A stretch of DNA of 18,880 nt, taken from the NCBI RefSeq assembly GCF_020024835.1, contig NZ_JAHHTD010000031.1, forward strand, positions 1 to 18,880, written 5' to 3'. The notes below the pieces were generated by a model. It was not told where the DNA came from and made no database searches. It saw nothing but the letters and a program-made list of their open reading frames with translations. Origin of the DNA: Campylobacter sp. (GTDB lineage: Bacteria; Campylobacterota; Campylobacteria; Campylobacterales; Campylobacteraceae). Numbering within the stretch: position 1 is the stretch's first letter; every line of letters begins with the position of its first letter. The translations under genes and the position numbers were made by a program. This document shows, one piece after another, positions 6,494 through 13,813 of the stretch.

Positions 6494-7783
6494 ATGAATT
6501 TGGTTATAGTTGAAGATGATATAAATATGAGAAAATCACTCGAAATAGCTTTGGGTGAATATGAAGAATTTAAAATAAAAACTTATAAATCAGCGACAGA
6601 AGCTTTAAAAAAATTAGACAATGACGTTGATTTGATTATTACGGATATTAATATGCCAGGAATTGATGGAATTGAATTTGTTCAAGCTTGTGAGAATAAA
6701 TATGATTTTATCATTATTACAGGCAATGCAACGCTTAATCGTGCCATAGAAGCAGTGAGACTTGGGGTTAAAGATTTTTTAGTAAAACCTTTTGATATTA
6801 ATACTTTGGTAACAGCAATTAAAAGAACTAAAATTATACAAGAAAAGATATCAAAAAAAAATACAAAAAAGAATGAAAAAAAAGAAGCAGGCAGTGATTT
6901 TTTTGGAAGCTCTAAAGCACTAGATCAGTGTTTAAATTTAGTCAATAAAGCAGCTAAAACAGATGCTAGTATAATTTTATTTGGAGAAAGTGGAGTTGGT
7001 AAAGAAGTTTTTGCTAATCACATTCATAAAAATTCAAAAAGATCTATGAAGCCTTTTGTAGCTATTAATATGGCAGCTATTCCATCAAATTTAATAGAAA
7101 GTGAGTTATTTGGTTTTGAAAAAGGTGCTTTTACAGATGCTAATAATGCAAAAGTAGGACTTTTTGAGTTAGCTAATGAAGGAACTTTATTTTTAGATGA
7201 AATTGGCGAAATGCCTTATGAGATACAAGCAAAATTATTAAGAGCAATTCAAGAAAAAGAAATTACTAGATTAGGCGGAACAAAAAGTATAAAAATAGAT
7301 ACTAGAATTATTAGCGCCACAAATGCAAATATCGAAGAAAAGATTAAAAATAATGATTTTAGACAAGATTTATATTATAGGTTAAATACTATTCCAATTA
7401 ATATTCCACCGCTTAGGCAAAGACAAGATGAAATTTTACAAATTGCAGAAAGGGTTTTGCTTGATACGTGTAAAGAGTATGATTTTGCTGAAAAAAGATT
7501 AAGTGAAGCAGCAAAAAATACACTGCTTTCTTATGATTTTCCTGGAAATATTAGAGAGTTAATTTCTATCATACAAAGGGCTTGTATTTTAAGCGAAAGT
7601 GAAGAAATTAGCTCTGAGGATTTGTTTTTAGAAAGTAGAAAAGCTAAGGATATTAAAAGTCTTGAAAAGGATTTAATTTTAGAGGCTTTAAAAAATTCAA
7701 GCGATATTAGCGAAGCGGCGAAAATGATAGGAATGAGTGAAAAAAGATTTTGTGAAAAGATGAACCAATATAATATTACTTGA
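6494..7783 (+). CDS. flgR: Sigma-54 flagellar response regulator FlgR
   Basis: NtrC-type activator of RNA polymerase with sigma-54. With the kinase FlgS it turns on rod, hook and minor flagellin genes once the export apparatus is built. Domains: receiver 1-115 with acidic pocket E7/D8/D9, phosphoacceptor D51, T76 and K98; a lysine-rich linker (118-132); AAA+ domain with Walker A GESGVGKE (164-171), loop GAFTDA (211-216) and Walker B TLFLDE (231-236); C-terminal segment with a Fis-like helix-turn-helix (about 390-429). The sigma-54 contact loop is GAFTDA rather than the usual GAFTGA. The linker is coded by A9, A6 and A8 runs (6853-6883); flgR of C. jejuni is reported to be phase variable through homopolymeric A/T tracts. 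AAGG lies 7 bases before the ATG, overlapping the secA stop. Expression is probably from the secA promoter, as no promoter fits in the 9-base gap. The kinase gene flgS is not in this window. Confidence 0.95.
   Translation: MNLVIVEDDINMRKSLEIALGEYEEFKIKTYKSATEALKKLDNDVDLIITDINMPGIDGIEFVQACENKYDFIIITGNATLNRAIEAVRLGVKDFLVKPFDINTLVTAIKRTKIIQEKISKKNTKKNEKKEAGSDFFGSSKALDQCLNLVNKAAKTDASIILFGESGVGKEVFANHIHKNSKRSMKPFVAINMAAIPSNLIESELFGFEKGAFTDANNAKVGLFELANEGTLFLDEIGEMPYEIQAKLLRAIQEKEITRLGGTKSIKIDTRIISATNANIEEKIKNNDFRQDLYYRLNTIPINIPPLRQRQDEILQIAERVLLDTCKEYDFAEKRLSEAAKNTLLSYDFPGNIRELISIIQRACILSESEEISSEDLFLESRKAKDIKSLEKDLILEALKNSSDISEAAKMIGMSEKRFCEKMNQYNIT
6853..6883 (+). repeat. Cluster of poly-A tracts in the flgR linker
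   Basis: A9 (6853-6861), A6 (6865-6870) and A8 (6876-6883) lie within 31 bases, coding the Lys-rich linker between receiver and ATPase domains. In A9, loss of one A leads to a stop at 6921-6923 (about 142 residues) and gain of one to a stop at 6874-6876 (about 127 residues). Either would leave only the receiver. Confidence 0.7.
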
Positions 7784-7793
7784 GGAAAATTGT

Positions 7794-8810
7794 ATGAAAA
7801 AAATAGCTATAGTTGGTGCAACTGGTGCAGTTGGTGAGGAAATTTTAAATGTTTTAGATGAGTTGGATTTTCCTGTAGAAAGCATTTTGCCATTAGCTAG
7901 TGCTAAGAGTGTGGGTATGAGTATAGAATTTAGAGGAAAAACCTACAAAATTCAAGAATTAACAGAAGATGTGTTTAGAAAAAATCCTGTAGATATAGCT
8001 TTTTTTAGTGCAGGTGGTAGTGTAAGTGAAAAATATGCTAAATACGCAGTTGATTGCGGTGCTGTTGTTATAGATAATACAAGTCATTTTAGAATGGATA
8101 AAGATGTTCCTTTAGTGGTGCCAGAATGCAATAGCGAAGATATTAAAAATTGGGAAAAAACAGGAATTATAGCAAATCCAAATTGTTCAACTATTCAAAT
8201 GGTCCATATTTTAAAACCACTTGATGATGTTTTTAATTTAAAAAGAGTAGATGTTAGTACTTATCAAGCTGCTAGTGGAGCAGGAAAAGAAGGAATGGAG
8301 GAATTGGTTGAGGGTATGCAGAGCTTTTTTGCTTTTAAGATTGAAGATTTTGAGGCAAAAACTTTTCCATATACTTTAGCTTTAAATTTAATTCCTCAAA
8401 TTGATGTATTTACTGAAAATGGCTACACAAAAGAAGAGTTAAAAATGGTCAATGAAACTCAAAAAATATTACATAAAAATATTGAAATTTCAGCAACTTG
8501 TGTAAGAGTTCCAGTGCTTAGAAGCCATAGTGAGGCTATAACTATGCAGTTTGAAAAGGATATAGATATTACTAGGGTAAGAGAGATTTTATCAAAGGCC
8601 CAAAATGTTGTAATTATTGATGATATAAAAAATAAAAAATATCCTATGCCACTTTTTACTAGTGATACTAATGAAACTTATGTTGGAAGAATTAGATGTG
8701 ATATTAATCGTAAAAATATTTTACACTTATGGTGTGTAGCTGATCAAATTCGTGTAGGTGCTGCAACCAATGCCGTTCGTATTGCACAAAAATGGTTAGA
8801 ATTGGTTTAA
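7794..8810 (+). CDS. asd: Aspartate-semialdehyde dehydrogenase
   Basis: Cytoplasmic NADP-dependent enzyme that reduces aspartyl phosphate to aspartate semialdehyde, the branch point to lysine, diaminopimelate, threonine and methionine, so it also feeds peptidoglycan. The N-terminal nucleotide-binding loop is GATGAVGEE (8-16). The catalytic cysteine is C131 in NPNCSTIQM, followed by YQAASGAG (157-164). The likely substrate Arg and acid-base His are R243 and H245 in RVPVLRSHSEA. At 338 residues it has normal length. The start follows GAGGAAAA, which overlaps the flgR stop with a 10-base gap between genes. The order flgR-asd-yqhA is, from memory, shared with C. jejuni (Cj1024c-Cj1022c), so this piece is an old linkage. 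Confidence 0.97.
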   Translation: MKKIAIVGATGAVGEEILNVLDELDFPVESILPLASAKSVGMSIEFRGKTYKIQELTEDVFRKNPVDIAFFSAGGSVSEKYAKYAVDCGAVVIDNTSHFRMDKDVPLVVPECNSEDIKNWEKTGIIANPNCSTIQMVHILKPLDDVFNLKRVDVSTYQAASGAGKEGMEELVEGMQSFFAFKIEDFEAKTFPYTLALNLIPQIDVFTENGYTKEELKMVNETQKILHKNIEISATCVRVPVLRSHSEAITMQFEKDIDITRVREILSKAQNVVIIDDIKNKKYPMPLFTSDTNETYVGRIRCDINRKNILHLWCVADQIRVGAATNAVRIAQKWLELV

Positions 8811-8819
8811 GAGGAAAAA

Positions 8820-9320
8820 ATGTTAGAAAAATTTTTTGAGAATTTATTAGTTAAAAGTCGTTTAGTTACTATTTTACCTGTTATTTTTGGGCTTATTGGA
8901 GCTTTTGTTTTATTTTTTATTGCAAGTTATGATGTGATAAAAGTTTTAAAATATGTCTTTAATTATTTTGTATTTTCAAATTCATCAGTTGATTTACACG
9001 AGGATATCGTAGGATTGATTATAGGAGCTGTGGATTTGTATTTAATGGCTTTAGTTTTGTTTATATTTTCATTTGGAATTTATGAGCTTTTTATTAGTGA
9101 AATAGAAGATTTTAAGCAAACTAAGCAATCAAAAGTTTTAGAAGTTCATAGTTTAGATCAGTTAAAAGACAAGCTCGCAAAAGTTATCATTATGGTTTTA
9201 ATAGTAAATTTTTTTCAAAGAATTTTACAAATGCAGCTTAATGATGTTTTAGATATGTCTTATCTTGCAGGATCTATTTTAGCACTTTGCATTGGATTAT
9301 ATTTTTTGCATAAAAGTTGA
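8820..9320 (+). CDS. YqhA/UPF0114-family inner-membrane protein
   Basis: Integral membrane protein of a family without a firmly known function. The start LEKFFENLLVKSRLVTILPV is typical of the family, with the charged and Arg-containing stretch just before the first membrane helix. Four hydrophobic segments are visible, about 15-36, 62-90, 119-137 and 146-163, separated by a soluble loop (91-118) rich in charged residues that likely faces the cytoplasm. At 166 residues it has the family length. GAGGAAAA, overlapping the asd stop, serves as ribosome binding site; it is the third gene after secA and is followed by hemE after 18 bases. Nothing in the context reveals its task; a link with asd is old but may be only genomic. 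Confidence 0.85.
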   Translation: MLEKFFENLLVKSRLVTILPVIFGLIGAFVLFFIASYDVIKVLKYVFNYFVFSNSSVDLHEDIVGLIIGAVDLYLMALVLFIFSFGIYELFISEIEDFKQTKQSKVLEVHSLDQLKDKLAKVIIMVLIVNFFQRILQMQLNDVLDMSYLAGSILALCIGLYFLHKS

Positions 9321-9338
9321 TAATTTGAGGGAGAATAA

Positions 9339-10361
9339 ATGATTTTTATTGATGCATGCTTTAAAAAGCAAACACCCTACACTCCTGTTTGGATGATGAG
9401 ACAAGCGGGAAGATATTTACCAGAGTATATGAAAGTTAGAGCTCAAGCTGGTAGTTTTTTGTCTTTATGTAAAGATTATAAAAAAGCTAGCGAAGTAAGT
9501 TTGCAACCAGTTGATATTTTGGGAGTTGATGCAGCTATTATTTTTTCAGATATATTAGTTGTTCCTTTAGAAATGGGTATGGAGCTTAAATTTGAAAAAG
9601 GGGAAGGGCCTGTTTTTTTAAATCCTATTGTAAATGATGATGATTTAGATATTTTAGATGTAAATAAGAGTGTTAAAAACCTTAATTATGTCTATGATGC
9701 CTTAAAATTAACTAGAGAAAAACTTTCAACAGACAAAGCTTTGATAGGTTTTTGTGGAAGTCCTTGGACTATAGCTACTTATATGATAGAGGGTAGCGGA
9801 AGTAAAACTTATGCAAAAAGTAAAAAAATTCTTTATCAAAATCCAGAATTTTTACACAGGATTTTATCTAAATTAACTCAAGTTTTAAAATTATATTTAG
9901 AAGAACAAATTAAATCCGGAGCAAATGCTATCCAAATTTTTGATAGCTGGGCGAGTGCTTTGGAAATGGACGCTTTTTTTGAATTTTCTTTTAAATATAT
10001 GATGGAAATTACAGATTATATTAAGAAAAAATATCCTCAAATACCTGTAATTATATTTCCTAAAAATATTAGTGGATTTTTAGATAAAATTAATGGTAAT
10101 TTTGATGTATTTGGAGTAGATTGGAGCACTCCTTTAGAATTAGCAAAGGAAAAATTATCTTCTAAATATACTTTGCAAGGAAATATGGAGCCTTGTAGAT
10201 TGTATGATAAAAATTCTATAAAGCTTGGAGTAGATAGTATTTTAAGTGTTATGCAAGATACGCCTCATATTTTTAATCTTGGTCACGGGATTTTACCTGA
10301 TATTCCTGTTGAAAATGCTAAATATTTTATTAAGTTGGTGCAAGAGAGTTCAAAAAGGTGA
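9339..10361 (+). CDS. hemE: Uroporphyrinogen decarboxylase
   Basis: Cytoplasmic cofactor-free enzyme of heme synthesis; removes four acetate carboxyls from uroporphyrinogen III to give coproporphyrinogen III. Signature MRQAGRYLPEY (20-30) carries the conserved substrate-binding arginines R21 and R25. The catalytic aspartate is D71 in FSDILVVPLEMGM. GFCGSPWTIATYMIEG and, near the C-terminus, GHGILPDIPVEN complete the family pattern. At 340 residues it is full length. The start has GAGGGAG 7-8 bases upstream, one of the best ribosome binding sites in the window. Its TGA overlaps the GTG of the radical SAM gene. The gene carries no promoter that I can recognise in the 18-base gap, so it probably depends on the upstream unit. 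Confidence 0.97.
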   Translation: MIFIDACFKKQTPYTPVWMMRQAGRYLPEYMKVRAQAGSFLSLCKDYKKASEVSLQPVDILGVDAAIIFSDILVVPLEMGMELKFEKGEGPVFLNPIVNDDDLDILDVNKSVKNLNYVYDALKLTREKLSTDKALIGFCGSPWTIATYMIEGSGSKTYAKSKKILYQNPEFLHRILSKLTQVLKLYLEEQIKSGANAIQIFDSWASALEMDAFFEFSFKYMMEITDYIKKKYPQIPVIIFPKNISGFLDKINGNFDVFGVDWSTPLELAKEKLSSKYTLQGNMEPCRLYDKNSIKLGVDSILSVMQDTPHIFNLGHGILPDIPVENAKYFIKLVQESSKR

Positions 10362-11266
10362 GCAATATCATTTTTGGCCCTATAAATTCAAGAAGGTTTG
10401 GTTCTTCTTTGGGTATTGATTTAAGTCCAGAGAAAAAACAATGCAATTTTGATTGTGTATATTGTGAGTTAAGGGCTTTTAAACCCCAAAAAGATTTTTT
10501 ATTATATCCTAGTGTTGATGAAATTTTAAGTGAAGTGCAAAAAGTTTTAGCTAATCAGATACAATTTGATGTTTTAACTTTAACTGCAAATGGTGAGCCT
10601 AGTTTGTATCCTTTTTTAAATGAGCTTATAGCTGAGCTTAATAAAATTAAAAAAAATAAAAAACTTTTAATATTAAGCAATGGAAGCGCTGTTTTAAATT
10701 CAAAAAGCTATAAAGCTTTGCTTGATATTGATATGGTTAAATTTAGTCTTGATAGTGCTATAGAAAAAACATTTTGTAAAATAGATAGAGCTTTAAAAGA
10801 AATTTGTATAGATGATATTATTAAGCAGATGATAAAATTTAACAAAGAGTTCAAGGGCGAATTAATTATGGAAACTTTAATCGTTAAAGGTTTAAATGAT
10901 AAAGAAGAAGAAATGATAGCTTTAGATAAAGCTTTTTCTAAAATTAAACCTTTAAGAGTCGATCTTAGCACTATAGATCGTCCGCCTGCGTATCCTGTAA
11001 AGCCAATAAAATTTGAAAGATTATATGAGCTTAGTTTGTTAATACATAGTACTCCTGTTGTGCTAGCAAAACATACTTATAATAATCAAGAAATCGATTT
11101 TACTAAAGATGAGCTTTTGAAAATGTTAAAATTACGTGCTCAAAGTGAATTGGATATAGAGAATCGATTTAGTCAGTTTAGTAAAAATAATTTAAAAGAA
11201 TTAATTAAAGAGCAAAAAATCATATCAATAGATTTAGCTGGAATAAAATTTTATAAAAATACTTGA
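10358..11266 (+). CDS. Radical SAM protein of unknown substrate (COG0731-like)
   Basis: Iron-sulfur enzyme expected to cleave S-adenosylmethionine and start a radical reaction; the substrate is unknown. The cluster cysteines are C29, C33 and C36 in CNFDCVYCE, the canonical CX3CX2C. The segment before it (FGPINSRRFGSSLGIDLSP) is typical of the small COG0731 radical SAM proteins. LTANGEPSLYP (about 76-86) is the glycine/glutamate SAM-binding strand, and LILSNGS and KFSLDSA are later barrel strands. The C-terminal 60 residues are helical and lack further cysteines, so no auxiliary cluster is evident. The start is GTG, overlapping the hemE stop as GTGA, and the AAAAAGG just before it is too close to be a good ribosome binding site, so translation probably relies on reinitiation after hemE. 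From memory C. jejuni also has such a gene beside hemE. Confidence 0.85.
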   Translation: MSNIIFGPINSRRFGSSLGIDLSPEKKQCNFDCVYCELRAFKPQKDFLLYPSVDEILSEVQKVLANQIQFDVLTLTANGEPSLYPFLNELIAELNKIKKNKKLLILSNGSAVLNSKSYKALLDIDMVKFSLDSAIEKTFCKIDRALKEICIDDIIKQMIKFNKEFKGELIMETLIVKGLNDKEEEMIALDKAFSKIKPLRVDLSTIDRPPAYPVKPIKFERLYELSLLIHSTPVVLAKHTYNNQEIDFTKDELLKMLKLRAQSELDIENRFSQFSKNNLKELIKEQKIISIDLAGIKFYKNT

Positions 11267-11291
11267 CAAATATATTTTTTTTATATAAAAT
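11263..11291 (+). promoter_or_regulatory. Sigma-70 promoter of tRNA-Asn
   Basis: A perfect -35 box TTGACA (11263-11268) and -10 TAAAAT (11286-11291) are separated by exactly 17 bases, with an overlapping TATAAA alternative at 11284-11289. The transcript would begin near 11298, some 15 bases before the tRNA. The TGA stop of the radical SAM gene (11264-11266) is inside the -35 box. The spacer contains a T8 run (11275-11282). It is the only promoter in the window with a consensus -35 element. Confidence 0.7.
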
Positions 11292-11312
11292 ACCATTTCT
11301 TTTTTTAAATAT

Positions 11313-11387
11313 TCCGGATTAGCTCAGCGGTAGAGTAGTCGGCTGTTAACCGATTGGTCGTAGGTTCGAATCCTACATCCGGAGCCA
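11313..11387 (+). tRNA. tRNA-Asn (anticodon GUU)
   Basis: A complete cloverleaf folds: acceptor TCCGGAT (11313-11319) pairs with ATCCGGA (11377-11383), then discriminator G and an encoded CCA (11385-11387). The D arm is GCTC/GAGT around AGCGGTA. The anticodon arm GTCGG/CCGAT (one G-U pair) encloses CTGTTAA with GTT at 11345-11347, reading asparagine codons. The T arm is GTAGG/CCTAC around TTCGAAT. It lies downstream of the radical SAM gene, has its own promoter and may also be reached by read-through from that operon. It is convergent with pflB. Confidence 0.97.
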
Positions 11388-11406
11388 CTATCTTAGTTTT
11401 CATCAT

Positions 11407-11429
11407 AAAAAATAGTTGTTTAATTTTTT
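11407..11429. terminator. Possible weak bidirectional terminator
   Basis: AAAAAAT and ATTTTTT can pair around a 9-base loop between the tRNA and the pflB 3' end, and either strand then ends in a T-run. The stem has no G-C pair and overlaps the pflB stop codon, so stability is doubtful. It is the only hairpin I see between these convergent genes. Confidence 0.3.
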
Positions 11430-13804
11430 ACATCAAATGTAAAGAATTTGCTTTCAAAATTATCCCCGACTTTTTCGTATTGAAATATAGCAGGTTCTAA
11501 ATTTTCTACTTCGTGATATAGCAATCCTAAAGCCAATCTAGCCTCTAGTGTTTCTTCATTTTCTAATTTTGCTAGTTCTAAAAGCGCTATAGCTGAATTT
11601 GGATTGTTTGATCCAATAGCAGAAACAGCAGCTAAAAATAGAGTCTGAGAATCTTTTATATTATAATCATCTATAAGTATATTATAAAGCGCATAGGCTT
11701 CTTGGTATTCTTTTGCAAAAATATCAACATAGGCTAGTGCGAAGATTAAACTTGTAGAATTTTCATTACTAGTTGCTAATTTTTTCTTGATATCATTTCT
11801 TACATGATTAATTAATCCAGTAATTTGCATTAAACTTATAAAAGTATCTTTGACTATTCCAGAACCACCAAATAGGGAATTGTAATCAAGTTTTGCACTT
11901 TGAAAATAAATTTGTGCTTGTTTTGCATAAGCTTTGATATCAAGATTTATATTTTTAGTATTGAAAAATAATATATTGCTAACAATATCTTTGCTCAATA
12001 GTTTTTTTAATGCTACAACAGATTGGTTTCTTAAATTAGTTAGGTTATTTGCATTAGAGGCGATAATAGCAAATATTAATTCTAATGGACTTTTGTTATT
12101 AGTTTCAAAATTGTCAAGATAAGGTAACATAGCCGTGTAATCATTATATGGAATATAAAGTAAATATTTATAAATATTAGTACTTTGATTAATGCTATTA
12201 TCTGCTTGTAAATTTTCTATAACTTCATTTTGGAGTTTAATATAGTCTTTTTTTACTAAGTCCATACAAAATATGGCAAAAATTCCAGCTAAATGATTTT
12301 TTGGATTTAGATGGTATGCAGTTGAAAAATGATTAGCCGCATTGCTATAATCTTGTAATTGTGCATAAGTTAATGCAAGATTGTAGTGTATCACATCGTG
12401 TGCATGGTAGCTTTGACTTAAATTTTGTAATTTTTGATTTGCTTCTCTTAGATGAAAATTAAAAGCTAAATCGATAGCTTGTGAAAGCTGTATATTAACT
12501 CCAGATAGCGTTTTGCTTTGAGTAAGTAGCATATCTTCATATTGATAAGCTTGTATAAAATTTCCTAAATCTGCTTTAGTGATTAACTCCATACTTTGCT
12601 TAACATCAAATACTCTATAAGGGGAAAAATAAAATAGTAAATCATAAATTTGTTGTTTTCCACTAATTAGCTTTTTGGCAAAACTTTGTTGAGCAACATC
12701 AATACTATAAAGATTTTTTTTTAATCTTGTTTTAACTCCATAATATTTAGTGCTCATATCCTTATTTTTTAGAAATAATTTTTTTAAAATTTGAGCACCT
12801 TTATTGTATTGTCCTGTTTTAAGTTCTACCAAAGCTAAAGCTAAAGTGCTTCTTAAGGATTGAGAATCAATTTTTATAGCTTTACTAAGATACTCTTTTG
12901 CTTTAGTGTATTCTCCGATTTTAGCATATAAAAGACCAAGTGGTAAGCTTGCTTCATAATTTTCTTGTTTTTGTAGAAAATTAATTGCATCTCTATTGGC
13001 TTCTAAAACAGAATAAATTTTTGCTCCAAGGTAAAGTGACTCATCTGTATAATCAGCTAAATTATTAGAATGAGCAAACATTTGCAAAGCTTCAGGGTAA
13101 AGATTTTGATAGTAATTAATTAGTCCTAAATAATAATTATATAAAATGGAATTTGAATTTTGCGGTAAGTGAATTTTTGCTAAATCAAGATAATAGTTAA
13201 ATTTATCTTTATCCTTAAGATAAAAATAACATACCGCAATATTAATTGCTGCAGCAACTTTATGTTCTTCTAACTCCAAGGATTGCTTAAAATTTTCTAA
13301 AGCTTTTGTATAATCTTGCTGCTTCATTTGCACAACTCCAAGATTATAACTTGATAAAGATTCGTTAAAAATATTGATATTATCATAAAGCTCTAAAGCT
13401 TTTTTAACATCGCCTTTTTCGTATAATAAATTAGCTTTTTGTATGATTAGATCAAGCGTAGTTCGCTTTATTTGAGTGATTTCCATAGAGGTATTATTTT
13501 CTGGTATTATTTTGCTTGTAGTAATTTTTGTTTCATCTTTTTTAAAAATTATAAGTAAAATTAATACTATTAGTAAAATTAATATAAGTGCTCCAAGAGC
13601 TGAAATTATAATAATAAATTTTTTATCAAAAAGTTTTGTTTTTTCCTCTTTATGTATTTCTTGTGGTTGTTCTTCTACTCTTTGAAAAGTATTCTCTTCT
13701 TCTAATTCCGGTGGAATAGTTCCTGGAGGAATGGTGAGTTCTAAATTTTCTTGAGTGATATCTTCTTGATTATCTTGTTCTTTTAGTGTTACTTCTTCAG
13801 CCAT
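11420..13804 (-). CDS. pflB: TPR membrane protein, flagellar motor scaffold PflB
   Basis: Large tetratricopeptide-repeat protein. Layout: acidic proline-containing cytoplasmic tail (1-58), one membrane helix (about 63-87, mostly I and L), then a periplasmic part of some 700 residues with TPR-like helix pairs. The clearest repeats are in 106-400, for example KGDVKKALELYDN, QQDYTKALENFKQSLELE and LYPEALQMFAHSN; further units lie near 470-515 and 690-790. In C. jejuni the equivalent protein (Cj0390) is PflB, which with PflA forms a disk in the periplasm that recruits MotAB stators into a wide, high-torque ring. I assign this by architecture and by position after serS, der and aroK, which matches C. 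jejuni from memory, not by an alignment. The start ATG is 9 bases past the serS stop, with only a weak AAGAA as ribosome binding site. Last gene of its operon. Confidence 0.78.
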   Translation of the reverse strand: MAEEVTLKEQDNQEDITQENLELTIPPGTIPPELEEENTFQRVEEQPQEIHKEEKTKLFDKKFIIIISALGALILILLIVLILLIIFKKDETKITTSKIIPENNTSMEITQIKRTTLDLIIQKANLLYEKGDVKKALELYDNINIFNESLSSYNLGVVQMKQQDYTKALENFKQSLELEEHKVAAAINIAVCYFYLKDKDKFNYYLDLAKIHLPQNSNSILYNYYLGLINYYQNLYPEALQMFAHSNNLADYTDESLYLGAKIYSVLEANRDAINFLQKQENYEASLPLGLLYAKIGEYTKAKEYLSKAIKIDSQSLRSTLALALVELKTGQYNKGAQILKKLFLKNKDMSTKYYGVKTRLKKNLYSIDVAQQSFAKKLISGKQQIYDLLFYFSPYRVFDVKQSMELITKADLGNFIQAYQYEDMLLTQSKTLSGVNIQLSQAIDLAFNFHLREANQKLQNLSQSYHAHDVIHYNLALTYAQLQDYSNAANHFSTAYHLNPKNHLAGIFAIFCMDLVKKDYIKLQNEVIENLQADNSINQSTNIYKYLLYIPYNDYTAMLPYLDNFETNNKSPLELIFAIIASNANNLTNLRNQSVVALKKLLSKDIVSNILFFNTKNINLDIKAYAKQAQIYFQSAKLDYNSLFGGSGIVKDTFISLMQITGLINHVRNDIKKKLATSNENSTSLIFALAYVDIFAKEYQEAYALYNILIDDYNIKDSQTLFLAAVSAIGSNNPNSAIALLELAKLENEETLEARLALGLLYHEVENLEPAIFQYEKVGDNFESKFFTFDVKN

Positions 13805-13813
13805 TTTTTATTC

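Noticed and set aside
7697..7885. Minus-strand open frame over the flgR/asd junction
   Set aside because: Both plus-strand genes are certain and occupy the sequence; nothing supports translation.
10708..10971. Minus-strand open frame of 87 codons
   Set aside because: Antisense to the radical SAM gene; composition (L, I, S rich) is that of a reversed AT-rich coding frame.
10960..10981. Inverted repeat GATC...GATC as an operator
   Set aside because: It is inside the radical SAM coding sequence and the arms are only a common tetramer-scale match.
11934..12122. Plus-strand open frame of 62 codons
   Set aside because: Antisense to pflB; no ribosome binding site or domain.
13476..13685. Plus-strand open frame of 69 codons, hydrophobic
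   Set aside because: It is the reverse of the pflB membrane helix region, which explains the hydrophobic character.
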